A DNA stretch of 64,000 nucleotides from assembly GCA_021399435.1 (NCBI GenBank), contig JAJTUP010000038.1:124001-188000 (forward strand), given 5' to 3'. This DNA comes from Diaporthe sp. PMI_573. Taxonomy: Eukaryota > Ascomycota > Sordariomycetes > Diaporthales > Diaporthaceae. The notes beneath the pieces were generated by a model. That model saw only the letters and a program-made list of their open reading frames with translations. It was not told the DNA's origin and ran no database searches. Shown here in pieces: positions 36,051 to 47,260 of this stretch; position 1 is the stretch's first letter; each line of letters opens with the position of its first letter. The translations under genes and the position numbers were made by a program.

Positions 36051-36159
36051 CTATACCTAAATCATCTCCATCTTTTTTTTTTTTACCCTTATTCCTTCTA
36101 GCTAAGGCGCTCTACATACACCTCTACCCTAACCTTTAAAGTACTTGTTGAGATTAGCT

Positions 36160-39100
36160 TTTCTAATACTCCATTTAGTACCTTCTTTATACAAGCATTA
36201 GCTAGGTTATCTTTCTCATCAATCTACCATACTTTAGAAATTTCTTTCTTTTTATATACTTCCCTTAGTAACATGATATCAATCATTAGTCTCTTCTTAT
36301 CTATTATACCTAGCCTAACCAGACAGTTATACAGTAATCTTAAATCTATATAGATAATAACCAGAATTCTTAGCATTTCTAGACAGCTTATAATCTAATT
36401 AAGTGTCGTACTAAGTACTATACTACTATTAAATCTAGTCATTATCCCATATAGCTTACTCGCTAGTATACTTTAAGTTACTCTTTTATATTTAGTTAAG
36501 CTTTAATAGATAATATTTCTATAGATTTTAAAATCCTCTCTTATATAGCTAGTTTCCATTACCAGTATAATAATAAATCCTAGCTGTAAGCTAAGATCTA
36601 TGTTATTAATAAAAGACCTGTCTATAAAAACATAGAGCTTCGCACATTTAAGGTCTAGTAGTATAAGTATTATTTCTCTTTTAGGATTTTCTAATTACTA
36701 CTTAATTTATATGTTAAATACCTCTATATCTTTTTTCTCGGGATCCTTAATTTGTACAGCTACTAATAGATTGTACGCTACTTCTAGTTAATATATTAAA
36801 GTAATATATATACCCCTTACACGTTGTATGACGTACTATTAGGGTCTATCTTCTACTTCTAGATTAATTAGGTAAAGGTTTATAATTTATCCCTTCTATT
36901 TAAAGGTAATGTTATCTTTATCAAGTTTAATCCTTCCTCTATTAAATTTAATTAGCTATTATAGTCCCAGTATTTACTTGTCCTTTACATGGAACTTCTT
37001 CTTCTCTAATTTCTTCTCTTCCCTCCTAGAGAATAGGGGTGTTGCAAACCTAAATATATTGTCTATCTATATTCCAACCAATCTAAATTCGTGTAGCCCA
37101 TTTATAGTAAACAGTAGATATAGGTTATATATAAAAACCTTTATTTCTAGGGCTTTAGTATAGTATAAGTAGTATGTTTTATACTAATATAGGCCTGACT
37201 CTACTAGCCTGTATAATGGCTTCTAGATTAGAAGAATTATTTCTAGTAGATATCTATTATACAATTTAGCTAGTAATTCTACTAAGATAGTATATGTAAG
37301 TAGATTGCGCGATTATATATAGGCTTAGGTAATGTCCCTTAATTTCCCTTAGTAGTTAAATTATTATATAAGGGTCGGTCCTAGTATAAGGATTAGTCTT
37401 TAGCTTATCTTCTAGATTATTAGGGCTTAGGTTAGAATTACTTTCTTCTCTAAATCCCTATATCCTTATATAACCAGCCTAAACTTCTCTATTAGCTTAG
37501 TCAACCTATTCTTTACCTCTCGTACTATTCTTGTCTTGAAAATCTAAAGTCTACTATATTATCTTGTATTATACTAAATAAATTAAAAAACATCCTTACT
37601 AGCTAGTACATCTATTTCTAGTATATTAAACTCTTTAAATGGTCTTCCAGGAGTAGTAATAACATTGTCTTGGCATAGTTTGACTACTAAATCATACAAG
37701 TCTTTCTCCTTCTAGGTAAGGAAAATACTTGGTGACCACTACATGTATGTAATAAATGTTAGTTATACAGCAGCCTTGCAAGGGCATCCTCTTCTCCTTA
37801 GTTAAATAGCTTATATAATAGCCTTCCTTAGTTATCCCCTTTTCTTTAGCTAGGGTTGTTTTTATACAATAGGCTAAAGGGTATCTAATTTATCTTAAGG
37901 TATAGCTTCTACTATATAGTAATATAGCTTAACATATATTACCTATATCTAAATTAATCCATTTATCATACTTACTATAATTATATATCCCTCGATACTA
38001 TTAACTTTATATAGTCCTTTCTACCCCTTATTTTCTCTCTAGATCAGGACGTTGCTCTGAATTAGTAGAAATAAGGTAGATTAGAGGTCCAGGCCATTTC
38101 TAGTATTAATTATATAGTTAACTTCCACCTCAGCTCAGATTATACATAGCATCTTTATTACTTTCTAAACTACTAGTACTTGTCATACAATATCTAGTAA
38201 GGGCAGTAAATCTTATAATATTTATAGGTATGCTCTAAAAACTAGGAGTATTGATATAATACCATTTAGTCCTACAGTATTGTTTAGTACCTTTATGGCC
38301 ATCTATAGAAGTGTTTTATCATCTATATAGTAGCTAATCTCAGCCTTTAGAATCTCAAAAGCTCTTCTCAGGGGGCCGTACAAGCATTTAACCTTGCCCA
38401 AAACCCAGTATACCTCTACAGGCATTTCTTTACATGTAATTCCCATAATCTTTACATTATTCCGGAATTCCTCTAAAGCAAAGTTAGTTCCTAGATTATA
38501 TATAATATAGTTTAGTAGACTAATGTATATATAGATCCAGCACTTATATAGTATATTCTAGGTATTTTATATAGAAAGAAAGTTAAGAAATATAGCTGCT
38601 TAAAAGCTTGTGTCTAAGTCAATTACATAAAGTACATTCCTTTCACCTAGGTGTATGACGTTAATAACTACTTCGTAGTTAAAGTAGCTTTTATCTTTAA
38701 TTAAGAACTTAAATCTCCTTGGTAATAAATTATATAGTTAGTAAAAGTAGCAGAACTTCTAAATCTTCTCTAGGATTACCTCTTTAACATCATTATATTC
38801 TATATTCCTTAATAGCTTGTATAGCCTGTCTATACAAGGGTACCTAAATTATCTATAGAGTCTCCTAAGCTATGGCTCTGTAAGAAATACCCCAGCCTCC
38901 ATATAGCTTATATTAAAAAATATATGTCCCCATTTCCTAACTACTAGGATTATCGTATCCCCTTGTATAATAATGTCTAATAGGTTGTTAAAGTAGGCTT
39001 TCAGCCTATCTATATTATATAGGGAGAATAGAAAAGGGGTTGATATATCTAAGATATAGTATATAATACTTCCTAGTTAGTTTATAACCTTAATTATACT

Positions 39101-41390
39101 AACTACTAAGATAGCATTACTATTACTAAATTTAACTTTAGCTATATCTATACCCTATTTAATCTTTATACCTAGGTTTTCTCATACATAGGCTAATGCT
39201 TATAGCATCCCTACTATAAAGAACTTAGCAGCTCCTATATCCCAGAGCTCTCCCTAATACTTTATACTATATAGGTCATATAGTATAAATTAGCTTACCT
39301 TAGTCACTTTTAGGGCTATATAGATGTCTTCCCCAGTTATGCAGTAGTTAAATACAAAATCCACTAGATTTTATTAGGGGATAGCCTCATCATCTATATC
39401 CCACGGATCAAATAGTAAACCTTCCACTTCATATAGTAGATCCTCCCCTTCATACTCAAGCAAGTAGGTAGTAAACTTCTCTTCTTCTAGGATAGGTTCT
39501 TACTTAAAGTCTTCATATACCTAGAGGTATTATCTTCATACATCTATCCTTTCCTTATCTATATAGTTTATAGACCAGTACCCTTCCTTCTTATATATAA
39601 AGTATTTCATTACCTTGGCTATTATATAGTATAGTTTAAAGGGTTATTTTTATCTTAGTCTAAAGAAAATTTATACTAAGGAATAGTAGTTATTTAGCTA
39701 AAAAGGGGTTTACAGTAAAGATTAGTGATTATATAAAGTCCTCTAGTAGTCCTTAAAGTTTAAGCTATACCTCCTATCTACAAAATTAATTCCAGCTTCT
39801 TCATACACCATGAATTATTAAACTAAGTTTCTCTCTATAGCTACCTACAAGGCTATACAAAGATCTACAAAGAGGGCCTCGCACGTAGGCCTCTGATTAA
39901 TCATGGCTGGTTCCAATTCTAGTACTACACGGTATACTCTAACCACTATCGTACAAAGTACTATTTCACCCTGATATCCCTCTCCTAGAGCTCTTTATAC
40001 AAGCTATAGTTTATCTAAGAGGGTTTCTAAGACCTCTGGTAAGGTCTTGTCTAGGTTTTCTTTCCTTACTTATATAAATAACAAGGTTATCTAGTCTACC
40101 CAGTACTAGCTATGATTTATTATTATATTAAAATATATGTCCATGAGGTTATACACTTCATCCTACCTCTTGTCTAGCCCAATATAGTATATATAGAAGT
40201 CTTCTGTATAACTAGAAAGAATATCTAGAAAAACTATATAATATTAATCTTTAGTGATTTATAGTCGTCTATAATAACTAATAAAGATCCATACCTTGTC
40301 GTATAGTAGGTCGTAGGACTTACTAGTATAGTTCCTATCTTTTCTCCACCCCTTCTAGAAGGTAGATACTTGTTAAGAGTCTATTAGCCCGTTATAAATA
40401 ATTTAAGTTAGAGGTAGGTCATATAGTACATTATCCATATAGACTAAATATACTATAAACACTATACCATGTTATTATAGAAAATTACCTACTTCTTATA
40501 TATATCTTATTCCCAGAGGTATTTATCACGCGGCTTATACTTCAACAGTAGGTGCTTAAAGATTTCGTAATATCTCATATAACTACATTTAGGGTAGTAG
40601 TTCGATTGTCTGTCGTACATAGGCTGGTTCTGGTACTTATAGTAGGTAGTTTTCTACTACCTTCTCGGCTTTAATAAGTCGTAGAATCTAACTAGTATAG
40701 GGACCCTTTAATATTAGGATTCCTCTTACCTTAAGAAGATTTAGGAGTACTTTCTTAAATATACATTCTACCTTATTAAATTAATAAAAAGTCTACCCTT
40801 CAAAGTTATTAACTAGAGACCCTAGTATATTAGCTTTACTTAGGTCTAGATAAATAATATCTATTATAACCTGTGTGAAGTATGTAGTAAGCTGGGTATT
40901 GTTTGGTAGGGTATCTAGGTTGATATCTAGGTCCTAGTACTTTAGATTTATCATGCTTTGCTATACTTTTAGTGGTATTATACTTCTTTTGCTTATCTCT
41001 TTATATATTACTTAGTTCTAGCTACTTAAGCCTACTGCTATAACTAAAGCTAATGGTTCTGGTATATTAGAGGATAATATCTTGTGTAGTGTTTTTCGGG
41101 TTGTCTACAAGATGTCCTCTTTGTTATGCATTAGTGTATACTACTTCTTCCTAGTCGTACAAGGTCTTGGCTGTAGATACGTTCTGTCTAGTGTTTAGTA
41201 TAGTAGTCTTGATTCGTGTGATTTCGAGAAGATTTCGTCTTCTAGGGGTGTTCTCTCTCTTCCTGACTGGTAGGGAGGTCGAGATAGCCTCTAGGCTCTT
41301 AGCACGAGCGTATGATTCTAGTTGCCTCTGCGTCTTGTCTGGCGTTCTGTAGCTGTAACCATGGAGTCGTACTGGTACTCGTCTCTTCAC
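36160..41390 (-). pseudogene. Copia-C gag-pol relic
   Basis: Minus-strand polyprotein remains in the order gag, integrase, reverse transcriptase, RNase H. The best-preserved parts are the gag-like start (41390-41151, basic, open), the integrase core and GPLRRA-type block (38640-38150) and the RNase H end (36330-36160). The rest is AT-rich with dense TAG/TAA stops. Confidence 0.65.
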
Positions 41391-41430
41391 TCTTGCTAAT
41401 TTGTGATCACACCAAGTAATTACTGATTAG

Positions 41431-41638
41431 TGTTGAATGGCCTTTGCCATATGGCGTAATGTATGTATGTATGTGTCTGTGCAATTAGTTCTGAATTCGT
41501 TAATGTCTGTCTAAACTATGAAACAAGCGGGGAAGCTTGCACGTAGACCTCTTAGGTCTATAAGTACTCCCTTGCTGGATTAGTCATCCTCCCTAGCCAA
41601 TATGGCTATGTGCGATCAGCCTTAGTGCTATTCCAACA
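41431..41638 (-). repeat. Copia-C 5' LTR (208 bp)
   Basis: Less mutated copy of the LTR, with TGTTGAATGG and TTCCAACA ends; AGTGTTG/CAACACT forms a 7-bp perfect terminal inversion if two more bases are counted. Confidence 0.83.
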
Positions 41639-41659
41639 CTTCTTATACTCCTCTTTACT

Positions 41660-42900
41660 TCCTAAAAAAATTAAAATATTATCTAAGTAAATAATTATAT
41701 AGATATTAATATAATCTCCTAAGACTTCTATAATAAAAGATTAAAATATAGCTAGGGTGTTGATTAATCTAAACGGTACTACTTTAAATTTATAATAACT
41801 ATATTATATATAGAAAGCTGTCTTCTATTTATCACCCTCTTGGATGTAAATCTAATAATACATATTTATTAAATTAATTTTAGAAAAGTACTATATATGT
41901 TAAACGGAAACGCTCATTTAGGTGTGGGCGCTGCACGTAGGGAGTTACCCTAGACTTCACGGAAGGAGTTACCCTAGACTTTTTGCTAGTGGCGTGCGCG
42001 CTGGCAGATGAGTTTGGTGGCTGTGAGCTGATTTTTTGGGCTGTTTTAAGACCCTAACTTCGAACCTCTGCATTCCCCTTATTTCTTACCCAAAAAACAT
42101 GTAACCTAGTTTGTTAGATAGCCTGATTTCTGAAGTTTATCTGTATTTAGTTTGGTTACTGTCAGGGTTAGGGTTGGCTGGCTGTTTGAAGCCAAAGATA
42201 GTGGGTCTAAGGGCCGAATTTTCCGGCCCCTCCATTCCTGCACCAGAGCCAACCGCAGCGTGCCCAGGGTTGAGGTCATGTCGGAGGGACTGTGAGGAGG
42301 GCTGACAGAAGCCCACTCGAATTCAATACAAAGTTGTCCGAACCACTCTCAAGTGTCCCAACAAGACCTCAGTGCACCCTACTGCTACCTGACTCCCATT
42401 TGATCCACCAACCTTCAGAATATACCTAATAATCAATCTAATATTTCTAAAACTAGTAGTAAGGAATACTGATTTTTTATCGTTACTTTATTAAGAGCCC
42501 TATAGTTGATATAGAGTTAAAGGGTTTTGTCTTTTTTTAGTGTAAACAAAACTAGCATACTAGCAAGACTTTTGTTATGGGTAATTTATCCTGACTTCAA
42601 ACTCTCTTTAAGCTATTTCCTTAAGACCTTGAGTTTTGTTGATAATAGTGGGCGTAGAGGTAGAAAAGGGGGTAAAGTTCCCTTCTCTAGATCTATTATA
42701 TAATCTGCCTTCCTTCTTGGTAGTAGCTCCTTAGCTCTAGCTTTAATAAAAAATATCTCTATCCCTGCTAATTGCAGGTATATCTAAGATGGATCTAGAG
42801 GTGGTTTCTCCTCTTTGTCCATCTCTTAGGGTTCCTATTAACTATCCTCTTTCTATTTTGTTATATTAAAAGGTTCCACTATAGGAAAGATTATGTAATA
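41660..42900 (-). pseudogene. Gypsy-B reverse transcriptase relic, split by a repeat insertion
   Basis: Minus-strand translation shows the Ty3/gypsy RT from the finger region through Y-L-D-N-I-L-I-F (the Y-L-D-D box, second Asp changed). The repeat copy at 41899-42418 is inserted between the conserved N-Y-R-A-L-N part and the F-S-K-I-N-L part. Stops are RIP-like. Confidence 0.72.
41899..42418 (-). repeat. Non-autonomous insertion repeat, copy 2 (520 bp, inverted)
   Basis: Reverse-complement counterpart of 27657-28185: starts GTTAAACGGAAACG and ends CCAACCTTCAG. It interrupts the gypsy-B RT. Flanks are ATATATA-like on both sides, matching 5 of 7 positions. It is GC-normal and almost free of RIP damage, so younger than its host. 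Confidence 0.75.
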
Positions 42901-44601
42901 ATAGGAGACCTTCTCCTAATTTCTTATAAAAGACTTTATAGTTTGTTCCACTATATAAATCTCGTCCTATTAAAGCTACTAATTCTTTGGATGGCTTTTA
43001 AGCTTTATTTGAAAATGTTCTAAACCTGGGGTACCTAAGAGTAAAATGGATTCTAATTAATTTCTTTAGATTATAATATAGTCTTGCATCTCCTTCCTCT
43101 GATTTCTAAAATGATCCTTAAGTAATAAGGGGACCTAATAGATACTATAAGTAGGAACCTTAGTTTCTTAGACTCCTACTATAGGTACTAATGATTTTAT
43201 AGATAATTTAAGACTAAACCTTTTAATAAAAGAAATACTAACTAAGTCTACTTATACCTATGTATCTAGATTAATCTTGACATGTCTTTAGCCATGCTTT
43301 GTAGCTATTTTGCTGGAGATTGTAAATATCTCTCGGACTTTAACTATCTCTTTTTCTACTTTTGGGTATAGTTACTGGTCCTTCTCTTTAACCTCGGATA
43401 TTGTTTCTATAGGTAATTAAGAGGTACCTTGGCTCCCTCTTCCTTGGTTCTAATCTCGATAGCTTTTAGATTAATAGTTGCTACAGCCTTATACTTAATT
43501 TACCAATACTATAGTTTCTACTGGTACTAGGTAGTCTAGAGAGTAGTAGTAGGTACTTCTATACCTATAGTATATAGTTATCTTGCCTATTTTATCTAGA
43601 GGATTTAGCTTTAGGGTTGCTTTAGAGGTATTTCTCTAAGTATTCTAATTTAGCTGGGTATAAGAACCCCTGGCTCTTAATCCTCGGCCTCTTCCTTGGC
43701 TTTACTACTATAGATAATTTTAAGTTCTACCCTATATATTTAAAGTACTTCCTGAAGGACTTCCTCTTTGTCCTTTTTTATTAAGGGTTTTATTAATTTC
43801 CCCCTTTTTTAGGCCTACCTTCTTATACTTCCTCTTTTTTACCTTTTCTAGGGTACTAACCTAGATTGTTTAGGCAACCTTGACTATCTTGTCCCTAGTC
43901 TCTAATAAGCTTAGGGTATATTTTATTTAAATTTCTAACATTATTTATTCTAATAGTCTTGAGAGAAAGAATTTAGCCCTTAAATTATTACTTCTTATCT
44001 CTTGTTCTAATTTTAATGTTTTAAGGTATTAGTAAAAGGTTTATAGGTCTTGGTTTTTTTGTTAGTAGGCAGTATTAATTAAGCTTTAAATAATGCCTGA
44101 TATGCTTTGGGGATCCTTCTTAAAATTAAAGCTAAAAGTTTTAAACTTGTTCTACTTGTAATAGTTAAATATAGACTTGTCTTCTTTTTTTAAGGATTTT
44201 ATATAAGTATCCTAACGATTTTAGTACTCTTTCTTGACATAGTTTAATATATATATTACCTTTATCTTATTATTATAGAGGGTTTGTAGTTGTAAGATAT
44301 GGGCCCTTTTTAGGTCTATTATCTAGCTATTATATTGCTAAAGGATATAGGCTATAGGTAGTGAAGTAATATTGGCTAGCTTTAAGTCTTTTGGCTTAAC
44401 TTTGATAGCTGTTTGGGCTGCTTCTAGAGTGTTGATTCTCTATTGAAGTAACTAATTGTGTTCCTATTCTTGTGCCAAGGTATTATCAAGCTAAACTGTT
44501 CCCAAACTGCCCTTGCCCTTGTTATGACTTCCTTGGGATCTTCTCCTTCTTTTACCAGTCTTTAGTAGTATTGTGGGTAGTGTGTTAAGAAGAATTAGAA
44601 T
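42900..44601 (-). pseudogene. Gypsy-B 5' internal region (gag/protease part), unreadable
   Basis: AT-rich and stop-dense minus-strand sequence between the 5' LTR and the RT, where gag and protease should lie. I could not identify a zinc knuckle or protease motif with confidence. Confidence 0.4.
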
Positions 44602-44788
44602 TGTAATGGGCTCTGTACTAGGTATGATGGTCTGGTGAACTAGGAAGGCTAACATGTATATTAGGTGTAGGTCTGGTGCAAGACTAATTCTTGCCCCCGC
44701 TAAACTGAGACGTGGGGGCTTCGGGCCCTTTTCTAGACGTGGGGGCTTTTTGCCGGGGCTTCCGCGTGGCTTCTGCCTGGGCGTTACA
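44602..44788 (-). repeat. Gypsy-B 5' LTR (187 bp)
   Basis: TGTAATGGGCTC...GCGTTACA, followed by target duplication TGCCC at 44789-44793. Confidence 0.85.
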
Positions 44789-44833
44789 TGCCCCTAAGAC
44801 TACCTACTTAAAGAGCAGGTTAACTAGGGCGTA

Positions 44834-46684
44834 ACGTCCCCGGCCCGGCTTCCGCCCCCCCCCTGATTCCGCCCCCTTCCCTCACGACCGCCCCCTTCGC
44901 CTCGTCGCCGACGACGCCGCCACCACGATAGTTGACCTCGCTTCCGATGGTGTTTCCGACTCTTCTGAAGCGTCGCTTTCTTCTGATACCACCCCCGCTT
45001 CAATCTGAGTCCTCCGAATGGCCTCGATATCGGCGAAAAGTTCATTCGGGTCAAGTTGAACCTTCTTCCTTCGGACTACCCTACTGGCTTCAATCTGGGC
45101 TTCCAACTCTCGGGCTTTTTGTGAGGACATCGTCAGATCGACGTCTATCTGGTCCCAACTTTTGAGGATTTTCCTGAAGAGGAGTCGTGATGTGGGGCTG
45201 AGATTCTTCTGACGGGCATACCGAGCCACCATACCCCTTAGGTCTTGAGATCGCTTAGGGGTCGCAAAAATGGTCCCTCGAGGCCGACAAAAACACTTAT
45301 CAGTGCAGAAATGGCTGCTGGAGCTATTGGTACCGCCAGATTCCAACGATCTCGCTTCCTTCTCGCGATTATCGGCGATAAAGTGGCTTCCGAGTGCCCT
45401 ATGCTTAGACACTGGCCAGAGACCAGTCGCCCGCCAGCCAGAACGTATATTTGCTTCCGTTAAAGTGTTAATTCGAGCCTTGTGATAGCAATAAAGAAAC
45501 CGTTTCTTTGCCACGACTGTTGACGAATCGTGCCCTCCCTGGTGATCGAGATGCTTCTTAAATGCGAGCTTTAGAGGGCCGAAGATCGCCACATCGAGCG
45601 GTTGCAGCATATGCGAAGTATGGGCGGGCAAAAAAACGATATACACCTTATTCGAGAAGCATTCCCACATAAACTCGACCGTTGTATGTGTATGGTGCCC
45701 ATCGATTACGAGAAGGCGCCATTCTAATGGGTCCTCTGGTACTGTTTGAGGAAGGAAGACCTTCCGAAGCCAGTGGATAGCAATAGGTTCCTCCATCCAC
45801 CCCTTCTTCGTCGCCGTGAACTGCCAGCCCTCGTGATCTTCAAGGGCGATAGGAAACCACTGCTGCTGAATGCTGAGTCCCTTAAAAATAACGAGTGGGA
45901 CGAGGAACTTGCCCGTGGCGGAGATACACTCAAGGAAGGAGGTCCACGCTCTCGAATTAAAGTCCTTCTGAAGAAGCTGGCTTCCTTCCGAATAGCCGAT
46001 CGTGAGCGCCTTCTCGGACTTGCCCTCCATCAGCCCGCCCTCGTCGGCATTCCATCGGTTGGCCGGCTTAATTGCCTTCACGATAGGCAACTGCATGAAG
46101 TCAAACCACGACCCAACGTTCTTTTTGGTAGCTGCCCTTAGCCGTTTAGCCTCAACGCGCTGGTACTTACGGCTTTGGAGGATAGGGTGACGAAGGAGGA
46201 AGGCCCTCAGCCACTTCCTTCCGAGAGGAGCGACCTCCTTCCCCGACGAGGCCATTCGGGCTGCCAGAGCCCTCGTTTCCCAGCGAGTTAACGCATGGCC
46301 CAAGCTGCTTTGGTTGATAAGGAATAGGGCCAATCGATCCTCCTGATCATCAGAAAGAGGCCTCTGAGGTTCGTGAGAAACGCGCTGACTTTGCGCGCCG
46401 GCGAGGCGATCGCGAAGTGTGGAACGGGGGATATGCCAGGTCCTGCAAGCCTGCTTGACGGGCATTCCATCCCTGCACGCAACAAGGGCGTCATGGATCT
46501 CGGCTTCCCCATAGGGCTTCATGATGACTAGGTTGATGCTTGGAAGAAGTTTGGTGACCAGAAAAAATTCTCTCGGAAAGATATGGTTGAGTTTATATAG
46601 GGTGGGGGCAGACGCGTACACGCGTGAACGCGGATGTGGGGGGGGGCGGAATCAGGGGGGGGGCGGAAGCCGGGCCGGGGACGT
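44834..46684 (-). mobile_element. Intact pogo/Fot1-like DNA transposon (1851 bp)
   Basis: 43-bp terminal inverted repeats (ACGTCCCCGGCCCGGC...) are identical at both ends. TA dinucleotides at 44832-44833 and 46685-46686 are the target duplication of Tc1/mariner-type elements. One complete transposase gene fills the inside. Composition is normal and no RIP damage is visible, so it inserted into copia-A remains recently or was never duplicated here. Confidence 0.9.
44882..46522 (-). CDS. Pogo/Fot1-family transposase (546 aa)
   Basis: Cuts and pastes its own element at TA sites. The start is the ATG at 46522 (M-K-P-Y-G-E-A-E-I); the longer frame upstream has no ATG and enters the terminal region. 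Residues 1-45 form a Psq-type helix-turn-helix, and 55-115 a CENP-B-like DNA-binding domain (R-W-L-R-A-F-type block). The DDE domain has Asp160 (W-N-A-D-E), Asp274 (V-I-D-G-H-H) and Asp310 (L-Q-P-L-D-V). The 35 residues between the last two match the DD35D spacing of pogo/Fot1 enzymes, and all catalytic residues are present. The C-terminal ~120 residues are charged, end in a Ser/Arg-rich tail, and include C-T-D-K-C-F-C. No stop or frameshift interrupts it, so it may be active. Confidence 0.9.
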   Translation of the reverse strand: MKPYGEAEIHDALVACRDGMPVKQACRTWHIPRSTLRDRLAGAQSQRVSHEPQRPLSDDQEDRLALFLINQSSLGHALTRWETRALAARMASSGKEVAPLGRKWLRAFLLRHPILQSRKYQRVEAKRLRAATKKNVGSWFDFMQLPIVKAIKPANRWNADEGGLMEGKSEKALTIGYSEGSQLLQKDFNSRAWTSFLECISATGKFLVPLVIFKGLSIQQQWFPIALEDHEGWQFTATKKGWMEEPIAIHWLRKVFLPQTVPEDPLEWRLLVIDGHHTHTTVEFMWECFSNKVYIVFLPAHTSHMLQPLDVAIFGPLKLAFKKHLDHQGGHDSSTVVAKKRFLYCYHKARINTLTEANIRSGWRATGLWPVSKHRALGSHFIADNREKEARSLESGGTNSSSSHFCTDKCFCRPRGTIFATPKRSQDLRGMVARYARQKNLSPTSRLLFRKILKSWDQIDVDLTMSSQKARELEAQIEASRVVRRKKVQLDPNELFADIEAIRRTQIEAGVVSEESDASEESETPSEARSTIVVAASSATRRRGRS

Positions 46685-46689
46685 TAGAG

Positions 46690-47260
46690 GCCCTCCTTAA
46701 GCTTGTGCTTATTGGTAGCGTGCTCTTTTTTGATGGCTGTAGGCTCGTTATCGTTATTCTCCTCCTCCTCAAGCTCCTCCTCCTACTCGTCCTTATTATC
46801 GTTACCCTCCTCCTCCTCCTCTCCAAGCTCCTCCTCGGGAGTAGTAAGCAGCTTGCATACCATATAGTGCGTGTTGGCAAGTTACTGCTTAAAGGATTAG
46901 CAATATAAGCTTCTTAAAGGATAAAAGAGTACCTATATAGGGGGAGCTACTAGCCTTAAGGAGCCTGGTAAGCTTGTTGGCAGCAGTGACGGCATATACG
47001 GGAGACGGCTCGCACTTATACCTAGACAAGCACTGTAGATACTGCTTCGAGTGGCCAGGATTGACCTGCTCGAAGTAGGTACCTACTAAGCTGCTTGCGA
47101 GAGCAGACTATACACACCTGAGGCAGGAAATAGTATAGCAAGCCTTGTAGGTAGGGATGTCCTCGTCATCTAAGGAGCTCGACTCCTCCTCCTCCTCCTT
47201 ACAGGGAGGGACCACTACTTTCTTGACTACCTTGCCCTGCTCTAAAGTCAACAAAATACT
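46690..47260 (-). pseudogene. Antisense Cys-rich frame at the 3' end of copia-A
   Basis: On the minus strand, opposite to copia-A pol, a frame runs from about 47260 with an acidic run (five Glu). Then follows a Cys cluster C-Y-T-I-S-C-L-R-C-V and, 30 residues on, Q-C-L-S-R-Y-K-C-E-P. This resembles small zinc-binding domains found in uncharacterised fungal proteins near repeats. It contains a TAG between the clusters and is followed by a second Glu-rich CTCCTC-type region (46755-46835). The pogo insertion abuts its end. Probably a dead gene carried by the element or an older insertion. Confidence 0.4.

Larger units (their letters stand above)
33871..41638 (-). mobile_element. Copia-C: second copia element, nested in gypsy-B
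   Basis: Direct repeats of 208 bp at 33871-34078 and 41431-41638 begin TGTTGAATGG and end CCAACA (left copy RIP-altered to TAATA). Coding relics are on the minus strand: a short gag-like open stretch at 41390-41151, a copia integrase at about 38640-38150 (with the G-P-L-R-R-A block typical of a common fungal copia family) and RNase H at about 36330-36160 (L-M-I-D-I-M-L-L-R). The right LTR is thus the 5' LTR. Unlike the other two LTR elements there is no clear target duplication (AT-TAAG before, CTTCT after), and gypsy pol does not continue on the far side. This points to a deletion or inter-element recombination. Confidence 0.8.
32240..44788 (-). mobile_element. Gypsy-B: LTR retrotransposon nested in copia-A
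   Basis: Direct repeats of 187 bp at 32240-32426 and 44602-44788 have TGTAA...TTACA ends and an exact 5-bp target duplication TGCCC (32235-32239 and 44789-44793). A Ty3/gypsy reverse transcriptase is readable on the minus strand at 42720-42430 and 41880-41660 (N-Y-R-A-L-N-K-V-T-I-K-N, P-F-R-L-I-N, Y-L-D-N-I-L-I-F), so the right LTR is the 5' one. A purine-rich tract (minus-strand AGGGGGAAGG, 32431-32440) sits beside the left LTR as expected for a 3' polypurine tract. RNase H and integrase are not found where pol should continue past copia-C, so that part is lost. Heavily mutated, non-functional. Confidence 0.82.

Noticed and set aside
46745..46850. CTCCTC repeats resembling a microsatellite
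   Set aside because: Better explained as Glu codons on the minus strand of the antisense frame.
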